Source: Vanilla planifolia
Taxonomy: Eukaryota; Streptophyta; Magnoliopsida; Asparagales; Orchidaceae
Assembly (NCBI GenBank): GCA_023846275.1
Contig: JAIUJO010000443.1
Coordinates: 112,545 to 176,544 of the forward strand
Reading direction: 5' to 3'
Length of the DNA stretch: 64,000 bases
Shown: positions 1 to 11,199 of the stretch, one piece after another
Layout of the letters: every line of letters starts with the position of its first letter
Position numbering within the stretch: position 1 is the stretch's first letter
The notes under the pieces: model-generated
The model's input: the letters and a program-made list of their open reading frames with translations, nothing else
Told to the model about the DNA's origin: nothing
Databases searched by the model: none
Made by a program: the position numbers and the translations under genes

Positions 1-213
1 TACATGGACATGTGTATATATGTGTGTATGTATGAGTGTGTGTGTTTGTGCAAGCACATTCATATGTATTAATGCTTGTGTGTGTTTAAATGTTGCATAT
101 GTGCTTGTGTTGGTGTGTGTGTGTGTGCATGTTTTCCTAAGTATAGGTGTGGGTGTGAGTTTCCATGTGTATGTGCATGTGTTTATATGTGCTTGAGCTA
201 TGCATGAACGTAC

Positions 214-1330
214 ATGCTTCTGATTCTATGGTTTTGCATGCATGTGTATTTGTGTTCATGTGAGAGCATGTGTGTGGGTTTGTATGTATATACACATGCT
301 TGCACTTATGTGTCTTTGTGCATATCATTGAGGGTGTGTGCATGTATATGTGTTGGCATTTGTGTTAGTGTGCAAGTATATAAGCATGTGTATGCATATG
401 TGCACATTTGTGTGTGAATTTGCATATCTGAGTACAACTATGTGTTCATGAGGGTGTGTGTGTGTGTGCATATGTGTATAAATGTATTTGTCTACATGTG
501 TGCATGTGTATGTGCATATATACATGTGCATGCATATGTGTGTATATGTGTGTGTGTGCATGATTTTGCATTTGTGTGTGTCTTAAGATCTGTAGTTGCA
601 TGCATCTACATATGTATGCTTATCTATGTAAGTGTGTATATGAGTGTTCATGTCTATGATGCTTTGTGTGTGTGTGTGTAGGTGTGTATGTTTGTGTGCA
701 TGAGTGTGTGCATGTATGCATGTGCATGTTTGCGTGTGTGCATAGGCATGTGCATGTGCATGTGTGCTAGAGTGTACGTGTGTGTACATGTGTTCATCAA
801 TGCATGAGTGCGTGCATGTGTGCCTATGTGTGTGCATGTGTTTGTCCAGGCATGTGTGTCTTTATGCATGTGTGTGATGTACATAAGAATGTGTATGCAT
901 ATGTGCACATTTGTGTGTGTGTCTATCTATGGGGTTACGCACATGTGTGTATGCAAGCATGTGTGTTTGTGTGCTTGTGTGTGTCATGTATATAAGTATG
1001 TGTGTGCATGTGTGTTTGTGTGCATATTTGTATGTGTATTTGCATATCCAAGTGAGTACAAATGTGTTTTGTGAGTGTGTGTGTGTGTATATGTGGATGT
1101 TTGTGCATGTGTCTGCATGTGTGTAAATATGCATGTGTGTGTTTAAATGTATTCTTATGTGTGAATGTGCATGTGCATACATGCTTGTGCATGCTTATGT
1201 GTGTATATGTGTGTGTGCATGATTCTACATGAGAGTGTGTGACATAAGATCTACAATTGCAAGCATTTACATGTGCATGCTTGTCTATGTGTGCGTGTGT
1301 ACATGGGTGTTCATGTCTGTGAGCCTTTGT
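214..1330 (+). repeat. Diverged direct duplication, unit about 640 bp
   Basis: Two stretches recur in order. The word with TATAAGCATGTGTATGC at about 372-430, continuing to GAGTACAA, recurs at about 975-1060. The stretch 558-670 (TGCATGATT, then TAAGATCT, then GTGTTCATGTCT) recurs at about 1216-1328. The offset is roughly 600-660 bp with many substitutions and indels. The boundaries are uncertain because the background is itself repetitive. Confidence 0.6.
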
Positions 1331-2361
1331 TTGTTGTGTATCCTTATGCATATGTGCATACGTGTGCACGTATGTGTTTAGGCATGCATGTACATGTTTT
1401 TGTGCGTGTGTGTGTACGTTGTGTGCATTTGTGTGTGTGCAAAGTGTACATGTGTGCATCGGTGCATGTGTGTGCCCATGTGTTTTTGTGTGTGTATTTA
1501 TGTGAGCATGCATCAATGCATGCTATGCATGTGTTTATTCATGTGTGTGTGCATTTGTTTGTGTTGCATCTAAGTTTCTGTGTATGTGCATATATGGTGT
1601 GTAAGTTTGTGTGCATGTGCACACACAGAAGTGGTGTGTAGATGTGTGTGTACATGTTCGCTTGTGGCTATGTTTGTGTATGTGTGTGCATATGTCTGCT
1701 TGTATATGTGTGCATGGGTATGGGTGTGTGTGTGTATGCATGTTTACATATTTTTATGTATGTCTGTGTGGATGTGTGTCTGCTTGTGTATGAGTACATG
1801 TGTGTATACATGTGTTTGTGCACATACATGTGTGTGCATGTTTATGTGCACATGCGAGTGTGTGTGTGTGTAAATATGTGCATGTATGTGTGTGTTTGTC
1901 CTTTTATGTGCAAGTGTGCATTTGTGTACATGTGGGTGTGTGTGAGTGTGTACTGAGATGAGTGTGTTTGTGTGTGCTTGTGCATATTTGTACATTCCTA
2001 TAATTATACGAGTGTGTGTATAGATGTGCATACGTGTTTGTGTACCTTTGTGTGTATGCATTGCATACAAGCACATGTGTGTGTGTTTGCATGCTTTTTT
2101 CTGCTTGCATGTTAGTGTATGTAGGTGCATGTCAATGTGTGTTGGTGTGCATGTGTGTATGTGTGCATGTCTGTCTATATGTGTGTGTTTTTGTTTTAAG
2201 TGTGTATGTGTAATGTGTGTGTGAATGTATGAGTGTGTAAACTTGTTTGTGCATGGGCATATGTGGACAAGAGTGTGCATGTGTATGGTGTTTCTTTATA
2301 GGTATGCATTTGTGTGTATTGGTGCACATGTGGGTGTACATGTGCACAAGTGTATGTAAAT

Positions 2362-2574
2362 ATGCACGTGTGTCTGTATGTTTGTGTGTGTGTGTATCTT
2401 TGTGCATTTGCATATGTGCGTGCATGTTTATGTGCATGTTTGTATGTTCATTTGTGTATTTGTGCACATGCACGTGTGTCTGTATGTTTGTGTGTGTGTG
2501 TATCTTTGTGCATTTGCATATGTGCGTGCATGTTTATGTGCATGTTTGTATGTTCATTTGTGTATTTGTGCACA
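2362..2574 (+). repeat. Perfect 106-bp tandem duplication
   Basis: The stretch starting ATGCACGTGTGTCTGTATG at 2362 is repeated without a mismatch from 2468, ending in GCACA in both copies (2468 and 2574). Perfect identity stands out against the diverged surroundings and indicates a recent duplication. Confidence 0.92.
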
Positions 2575-3540
2575 AGCATGTGTGTCTATGTGTGCTTACA
2601 TGTGTGTGTATGACTATACATCTAGAGGTGTGTGTATGTGTGTATAGTTACATGTGTGTTTGTGTGTGTTAGTGTGTGGTGTGTGTATGAGTACATATGT
2701 GTGCTTGTGCATTTGTGTCTAGAGGTGAGCATAGTGTGTGTGTGTGTATGGGTGCATGTTTTTTCTTTATTACATGTGTGTGTACATATGTGTGTGCATG
2801 TATGTTTGTGTATTTATGTATGTATGCATATGTGTGTACTTGTGTATGTGTGTGCATATATGTGCACATGTGTGTGTATGTAAGTGCATATGTATGCACA
2901 TGTGGCCGTGCCTATATGTGTGTGTGTATGTGCATGAATATGCATGAGTGAGTTTCTGTGACCTTGAGTGTGTGTTCATCTGTGTGTATATGTGTGCTTT
3001 TGTACTTGTGTGCAAATGTGTGTGTGTGTTTGTACATGTGAGTGAATGGATGTGTGTGTTTATGTGTTTGTTTGCACATTCTTGTGTGTATGCATGTGTC
3101 AGTTTATATACATATGTGTGTGTGCATGTGCGTGTGTCCATGTGTGTGTCTGTGTGTGTGTGCCTATGTCTACACATGCATGTGTGCTTCCATGCGTGAT
3201 TGCAAGCATGTGTTTATGTGTGTGTGCCTATGTGCATGTGTGTGTCTATGTGCTTGTGTGTCTATTGTGTTAGTGTGTGCATATATGTGTGCAAGTGTGT
3301 ACGTGGGTATGTTTATGTGTGTGTGTGTGTGTACGTGTGTGTGTATGTGTGTGTGTTGTAGTTTTGCATGTGAAAGTTGCTATAGCCATGCATGCATTTT
3401 TATGTGTGTGTGTGTATGCATATATTTTTGTGCTTTTATGTGTGTTTATGTACGTGTGTGTGTGTAAGTGTGCGTGTGTGCATGTTCATGCATGCAAGCC
3501 TTTGTGTGTGTATGTATTTGCTTGTGTATGTGTGTGAGTG

Positions 3541-3636
3541 TTTGTGCTTTTTTGTGCATGTGTCCTTTTGTGTGTTTGCATGTGTGTGTTTGTGCTTTTT
3601 TGTGCATGTGTCATTTTGTGTGTTTGCATGTGTGTG
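3541..3636 (+). repeat. 48-bp tandem duplication, two copies
   Basis: TTTGTGCTTTTTTGTGCATG begins at 3541 and again at 3589. The two units differ at one visible position (TGTCC against TGTCA). This is a local slippage or unequal-exchange product. Confidence 0.9.
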
Positions 3637-6600
3637 TGTGCATGTGCATGTGTATCATGTTTATGTGTACCCATGTCTGTGTGTGTGCATGAATATGTGT
3701 GTATATATGTGTTAGCATGTTTGTCTATGTTTGTTTAGGTATGTGTCTACATGCCTGCATGTGTGTGTGCATATGTTTGTGTGTGACTGTGTGTATGTAT
3801 GCTTGTGTTCATGCATTTGTGAATGTGCATGTACAAATGTGTGCATGTGTGTTTGTTTTGTCAAATGTTTATATGTATATTTTTTGTCCATGTGCATATG
3901 TATATGCATGTGTGTGTGTGAATACATGTGTGTGAGTGTCTATGCATGTGCATGGACATGTGCAAGTATGTGTACATATACATGTGCGTGTGTGTGTTTG
4001 TGTGTGCATGTATATGCATGTAGATGCATACATTTGTGTGTATGTGTTTGTGTATGGGTATTTGTGTATTTGTGCATGTGTGGTTGTGTGTGTGCATGCA
4101 TGTGTTTATGTGCATGGGCATGATTGTTTGTGTGCATGTGTGTGTACATAGATGTGTGTATGCATGTGTGTGTATGTGCATGTATGTTCTTATGTGAGTG
4201 CATGTGTGTGTGTGTCGGAGGGGTGTGTGTATTTGCATGTGTGTGTGTGTGCATGCATATCTGTGTATTTCTACATGAGTGTGTCAATGTGTGTTTATAG
4301 TTACGTGTGTCTAATGTCTATTTGTACATGTATAAATGTTGATATGCTTATGTACATGTGTGCATGTGTGTGTATGTCACATGTGTGTACTAAGTAAATG
4401 TGCATGTGTGTGTCCAAGTGTATGTGCAAGCATATGTGTATGCTTGTGCTTGTGTATTTGTGTGCACACAATTGTACACATGTTTGTGTGCATGTGAGTG
4501 TGATTATGTGTATGTGTGTGTGCTTGTATGTGCATATAAGTGTGTGTGCATTTGTCTGCATGTGTGTGCTCATGTGTGTGTCCTCTATGATTGCCTATGT
4601 GTTCCTATGTGCATGCATGTGTTTTTTTGTGTGAGTGCATGTTTGTGTTTGGTGAGGTGCATGAGTGTGCATGTGCAATTATTTGTATGCATGTGTGTCC
4701 ATGTGGAAGTATTTGTTTACATGTGTTTTGGGGTGCATGCGCATGTGTGAGTGTGTGTGCAGATATGCATGCTTGCATACATGTGTGTCCACATGTGCAT
4801 GTGTTTTTGTGTTTGCAAGCACGTGTGCATGCATGTGTGATGCTTGTGTATATATACATGTTTGTGTCTGTAGGAGTTTGAGTATGCATGTGTGTATGCA
4901 AGTGTACTTGTAGGTTTGTGTGTGTGTGCATGTGTATGCCTGTGTGCACTTGTGCATGTGAGTGCATGTGCATGCATGTTCCTGTATGCATATATCTATG
5001 TGTGTGTGTATGTATATGAGTGTGTATGGTTATTTCTGTTGCTAATATGGCTGTTTCTGTGCATAAATGTCTGTGTGCATACTTATGCAAATGTTTACAT
5101 GCAAATATGTATGCATGTCTGTGTACATGTACTTGTGTGAGTTTGTGTGTTTACGTATATGTGTATGCATGGTGTGTGTGTGTGTGTGTATGATTGTGTG
5201 TGTGCATGCGTACTTGTGCATGGGTGCTTTTATGCATGTATGTGTGTGTGGTGCATGCATGTGTGCTTGTGTGTGTTAATGTGTGTTTGTCCACATGATG
5301 TTTGAGTGTATGTGCATGTTTGTGTTTGGTGTGCATGCATGTGTGTGTGTGTGTGAATATTCATGTGTGTATGTGTGCATGTTCACACATGTGTGAGTGT
5401 GTGTGCATGTGTGTGATTGTGTGTGTGTTTGTGCTATGCATATGTGTGTGCATATGTGTGGGTGTGGTTGTGTTTTTGTTTGTGTGCATGTGCCTACATG
5501 TGTGTGCATATGGATCTGTATATATGCTTAAGTGTTTTTGTGTTTGTTTTAATGTACATATGCATGCATGTTCTTGTTTGTGTGTAATTGTAGGTGTACG
5601 TGTGTGTTTGTGTCCATGTGTGCATCATGCATGCATGCTAGTGAATGTGAGTGTATGTGCATATGCGTCTTTGGGTTTATGTATGTGTAGGTATGCATGT
5701 GTGTGTGAGTGCAGCCATGCACATATGTGTGTAAGTGTGCATTGGTGTGTGTGTGTGTTCGAATGTGTATGTATATGCATGTGTGCATGCTTATCTATGT
5801 GCACATATGCATGTTTGTTCTTGTGTGTATGTGGTTGCATGTGTGTGCATATGTGTGTGTGTATGTTTGTGAGTATGTGTGTACTTGCATCGTGCACTTG
5901 TGTGTCTAAGTCTTCTTGTCCATGCATTCGTGTGTGTAGGGTGCATGGATGTATGCATGTTGTGCGAACGTGCAAGCATGTTTGTGCGTGTTAGTATAAG
6001 TGTGTGCATGTGAGTGTCTATTTGCATGTCTATTTATATGTCTATTTTAGCATGTGTGTGGGTGTATACCAGTGTTTGAGTGTGTTGTGTGTGCCTTTGT
6101 GTATTTGTGTTGGTGTGTGTGCATGTGTGTACGGGTGTGTTTGTGTGTGTGTGTGTGCGTGTACAAGTATGTATCTATGTGTGTGTATGCATGTTTTCTT
6201 ACACTTGCATGCATTCATTTACTATTGTGCTTGCACACCTTTATTTGTCTACCTATGTGTGCATATGTGTATTTGTGTGTGTGTAAGCATATGTGTGCAA
6301 GTGTGTGTATGTGTACATGCATGTGTATGCATGCGCATCAGTGCATATCTATTTGTCACGTGCATGTGCATCTGCATTATATGTGTGTGTGTGATGGTCT
6401 ATGTTCGTGTCTATTTATGCACATGTGTGCTTGTGTGTGAGTGTGTTCATGCTTGTGCATATGCTTGTGTGTGATTGTGTGTGTGTGTAGGTGTATGTGC
6501 ATGTTTGTGTGTGCCTTCGTGTATGCTTGTGGGTGTGCATGGGTGCATGAATTCATGTGCATATGTGCCTACGTGAGTATTAGCTGTGTGGTTATGTGTG

Positions 6601-6957
6601 TTTGGATGTGTGTGTGTATATGCATATGTATATATGTGAGTTGTGCATTTGTGTTTGTGTGCATAAACACAAGGGTTTCATGCATGCACATCTGTGCATA
6701 TGCATGTGGATTCTTGTGTGCTTATGTTTGTCTTTGCAAGTGTGTGTTGGTGCATGTTCGTATTTCTCTTTGTGTGTGTGTGTGTGTATGTGTCAGTTTG
6801 TTTGTGCTTGTGTGTGCATGTGTGTGTGTGTTGTTGTGCACATACATGTGTGTACATATATGTCTATGCATGTGCATGTGTATGTGCTTGTGTGCATGCA
6901 TGTGTGTAGGTTTGAATGTATGTGCGTTTACATGTGTGCAAGTGTGTGTGTGTGTGT

Positions 6958-6964
6958 GGGGGGG
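6958..6964 (+). other. G7 homopolymer run inside the TG tract
   Basis: Seven consecutive G follow a pure TG run. Longer G runs are rare in this block. Others are at 15706-15715, 25340-25350 and 31113-31127. Confidence 0.8.
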
Positions 6965-8142
6965 TGTATGCATGTATTTTTGCATGTAAGTGTGCGCATG
7001 CATACATGAGTGTGTGCATGTGCATGTGCACACATGTGCAAGTGTGTATGCACATTCCTATGTGTGTCCATTATTGTGGGTGTTTGTGGCTATTCATGTG
7101 TGTGTGCATGTGCATGACTACACATGTGTATGTGTGTGAATGTGTGTAATTATACATGTGTATGTACATGTTCGTGCAAGTTTATGTGTATGCATGCATC
7201 GGTGGTGTCCTTGTGTGCTGGTGTGTGCCTATTTGTGCATGTGTGAAGGTGTGTGCATGTGAGTGCATCCATATACAGGTGAGTTTGTGTATGCACATGT
7301 ATGTGCTTGCGTGCTACTGCAAGTGCATGTTTGTGTGCATGTGTGTATGCACACATATCTGTGTGCATATGTGTGTGCATGTGTGATTATGTGTATGTAT
7401 GTGAGGTGTGTCTATTTGTGTATGTGCTCCCACATGTGTGTATATGTGCGTGCATATATGCATGTGTACATGGGTGACTTTGTATGCTTTTGAGTATAGG
7501 TGTGCATGTGTGCTTGTTTACTTATGAGAGTGTGTGCAGGTGTATGTGTCCTAGTTTACATGTGCTTTTGTGTGAGTGCATGAGTGTGCAAGTGTGTGCA
7601 TGCGCACATGTGTGTGTGCCTGCATGTACATGTTTCTATGTGTGTTTGTGCATACACATGTGTGTATGTGGACATGTGTGCATGTGTGTGTTCATGTGCA
7701 TGTACAAATGTGTGGTTGTGTGTGTCAATGTAACTGTGTGCATTTGGGTGCATACGAGTGTGTGTTCATTTGCATGTGCATTTGTGTTTGTGCATGTTTG
7801 TGTGTATATGTGCAATGCATGTGCATGTGTGTGTGTGGTGATGTAGATGTGTGCATGCATTTTTGTTAGATTGTGTGCATGTGTGCTTATGTTTAAATTT
7901 GCATGTATGTTCTTGTACATGTGTTTGTTTTCTTGTGTTTGTCTATGTAAGTATGTTTTTGGTTGTGTGTGTATATATGTGTATTATTATGTGCATCCAT
8001 GCCTAAACATTTATGTCTATGAGCATATGCATGTGTGTGCATGTGTGGGGATATGTGTATGCAAGTGTTTAGGCATGTGTGTGTGCCTATGTATATGAGT
8101 GCATGTGTTGATGTGTGTTGCTGCTGGTGTGTGTGGTTTTTT

Positions 8143-8206
8143 GTGTGCACTCGTGAGTGAGTGTGTGTGGGTGTTCGTGTGCACTCGTGAGTGAGTGTGT
8201 GTGGGT
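8143..8206 (+). repeat. 34-bp tandem duplication, two copies
   Basis: GTGTGCACTCGTGAGTGAG begins at 8143 and again at 8177, followed in each case by TGTGTGTGGGT. The units are identical over the shared 30 bp. Confidence 0.88.
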
Positions 8207-8419
8207 ATGCATGTGTTTGTTTGCAAGCTAGGACATGTAGGTGCTTGTGTGTGTTTTCTTGTGTGCATGTGTGTGTGTGTGTATGTGCAAGTCTACATAT
8301 GTACATCCTTTTATGTGTTTGCATGCACATGTGTGTGTGTGTGTACATGTTTACATTCTTACCTGTCTGCATGTGTATGTGTGCTTGAATATGTGTGTAC
8401 ATATGCATATGTGTGTACA

Positions 8420-11150
8420 TTTTTGTTTGTGTGCAAGGGCATGTGTGTGTATGTATGTGTGCATGAGTGTATCTATTTGTGTGAATGTGTGTGTCTGTGT
8501 GCGTGCTTGTGTGTGGGTGTTTGTGTGAAATTTATGTACATGCATGTACATGTGTGTGGGCATGCGTGTGTGCTTGCATATGTATGTGTGCATGTGTTTT
8601 TCAGTGCATTTTTTTGTGCATGTGTGTGTATGCATCTTAGTGTGTGTTCATGTGTATGTTTTTGTGCATATGTGTTATTATGTGTTCATATGTGTTTTTA
8701 TACGTTTGTGTGTGTGTGTGTGTGCATGTATGTGGGTGCGAGTGTATGCGTTTACATTTGTGTGCATGCTTATGTTTGTATACATGCATACATGAGTGTA
8801 TGCATATGTGGTTATGCATAAGCATGTGTTCAAATACCTATGTACATGCATGTGTGAACATGTATGTGCATGAATGGGTACACGTGTCTATGGATAAGCA
8901 TGCTTAGACATGCATGTCTATGCATGCACATATGTGTATGCATGTGTGTTTGAACATATGTGTTCATATGATTTGTGCATGTGTATATGTATTGGTAGTC
9001 GAGTGTGTGTGTGCATAGGTGCATATGTGTATACATGCTTGTGTGTCTATCTTTATGGATGTGCGTGTATATGCAGTTATATGAGTGTTTGTGTGTACAT
9101 CAATGTGTCTTCAGACATGTGTGTGTTTGTGTGTACACCTGCATGTGTGTGTGTGCATCTATATACATGATCATGTGTGTGTGCAAATCTATGTTTCTCC
9201 ATGTTTTTTGTTGGTGTATGTATGTGAGCATGTTTATGTGTGTATGTGAATGTGAGTTCATGTATGTGCATGAGTGTCTAGGTGTGTGTGCATCTATTCA
9301 TGTATGTGCATGTGTACATATGTGTGTCTATGTGTACTCCTATCTATATATGTATGTGTGAATGTACATGTGCATGTGTATACATGCATGTGCATGTCTA
9401 TTTATATGTGTGCATGTGCATGTGCATGTGCTTGTGCATGTCTAAGCATGAGCGTGTGTGTCTATACATGGGTGCAACTACGTGCTTGTGTGTATGTGAG
9501 TGTGCATGTGTGTGTCTATATGCATGCATGAGCATGAGTGTGTGTTGATGAGTGTTAATGTTTTTGCATATGTGTGTACAAATGTGTGCATGCATTGCTG
9601 TGTGTGTGCTTGTGTGAATGCATGAGTGTTGGCCTGAGCATGTATGTATGTGAGAGCATGCGTGTGTGCATTCATGTTTGCATGTATGTTTACGTGTGTG
9701 AGTGCATGTGCACACGTGTGTGTGTGTGTCCATGTGAATAAGTGTGTGCAAGTGGATGTATATATGTTTTTATGTGTGTATTTATGTATGTGTCAATGTT
9801 TATGTGGGCATGTCATGTGAGTGTGGGCTTATGTGTGTGTTTGTGTGCTTATGTGAGTGTGTGTGTGTGTGTGTGTCTGTGTTTATGTTTGTGCATATGA
9901 GTTTGCATATATGTGAGTGTGTATTTGTGTGTTCATGTGCATGTGTGCATGCTTGTGTATTAGTAAGTGTGTGCACTCATAGTATGATTGTGTCTGTGAA
10001 TGAGTGTGTGTGTGTGTGTGTTTGTGTCTGTGACTACATGTGTGCAAGTGTGAGTGCATGTGTGTGCATATGTGTGTGTTACTCTGGCAGGTGTGCTTGT
10101 TCATGTGCACATGTGTTTGTGTGCTAGTGCAACTACGTGTCTGTGTGTGTATGCATGCATGTTGTGGATTAATGCAATTGTGTTTTATGTGTGTGTGTAT
10201 GTGTGATTTTGTTCTTATTTGTATGCATGTGCATGTGCATGTATATGTGTGTGTGTGTGTGTGTGTTGGTGTACATGCATTTACATGTTTGCTTGTTTGT
10301 GCATGTGCATGTGTACGTTTGTGTGTTTGTGTGTTTGCTTTTATTTCTCTGTGTGCATGCTTGTGTTTACATGCATGTGTGTATTCGTGAGTGTGTGTCT
10401 GAGTGTTTGTACTTGTGTTCATGTGTTTGTTCCTACGTTTTCTAGTGCAAGAATGTATGTGTGTGTGCATTCACATGTGTGAGAGTGTATGCATGTGTAT
10501 ATGTCTGTGCATGTGTTTTTGTATATACACGTGTGTTTGTATGTGTGTGTACATGCATGCATGAACTTATTTACATGTGAGTGTGTGTGTATGTGTGTGT
10601 AATTATGTGTTTGTGTGAGTGTGTGTATGCATGTGTGTGTGCATGCATATATTTATGTGCATGTGCATATGTGTGTGTATGCATGCATGCATGTGTTAAT
10701 GTGTGTGTATGTTTATGAATGCATGTGTGCATGTGAGTGTGTGTGTGTGTGCATATGTGTATAGCTGCACGTGTGTATGTAATTGTGCTCATGTGTTGTT
10801 CTATGTGTGTGTTTGTGTGAGTGTTCATGCCTGTGTGCATGCATGCTTATATTCAAGAGCATGTGAGTGTACTTTTTGGTATGCATGCATATCTATGGGT
10901 ATGTGTGGGTTAGTGCATGTGTATGTGTGTGCGTGTTTGTGTGTGTGTGTATAGATGTGTTTGCTAGTCTCTGTGTGTGCATGTGTGCATGCATGTGTGT
11001 GTGTACTTACAAGTGCATGTGCTTATCTACATGTGTGTGTATGAGTGAGTGCATATTTGTGTGTGGGAGTGTGTGTGTGTGTGCATACATGTATGTGTTT
11101 GCAATTGTTGTGTGCATGTCTATTTTGATTGCATGTGTGTGTGTGTATGT
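8420..11150 (+). repeat. 2.7-kb higher-order repeat, copy A
   Basis: This is the left copy of a direct tandem pair. Landmarks found again in the same order in 11200-13745 include GCATCTTAGTG (about 8630), TAAGCATGCTTA (8895), AATCTATGTTTCTCCATG (about 9185), GTGAATAAGTG (about 9733), TTTTCTAGTGCAAGAATG (about 10438), CTTTTTGGTATGCATGCAT (about 10871) and TGTGTTTGCAATT (about 11093). The offset falls from about 2.83 to about 2.65 kb along the unit, so indels have accumulated. The landmark words are non-repetitive enough to make chance alignment unlikely. Confidence 0.82.
8895..8920. repeat. Two overlapping perfect palindromes
   Basis: TAAGCATGCTTA (8895-8906) overlaps TAGACATGCATGTCTA (8905-8920). 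Both are perfect dyads. The equivalent site in the second 2.7-kb copy (about 11729) keeps the first palindrome but has lost perfect symmetry in the second. Confidence 0.8.
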
Positions 11151-11199
11151 GTATGTGTACGTGCTTATGCATGTGTTTTTGTGTGCATATGTGTATGTT

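Noticed and set aside
935..1516. Minus-strand open frame (193 codons, His/Thr-rich)
   Set aside because: It is the complement of TG repeats (CAC/ACA codons). The same kind of frame recurs everywhere in the arrays.
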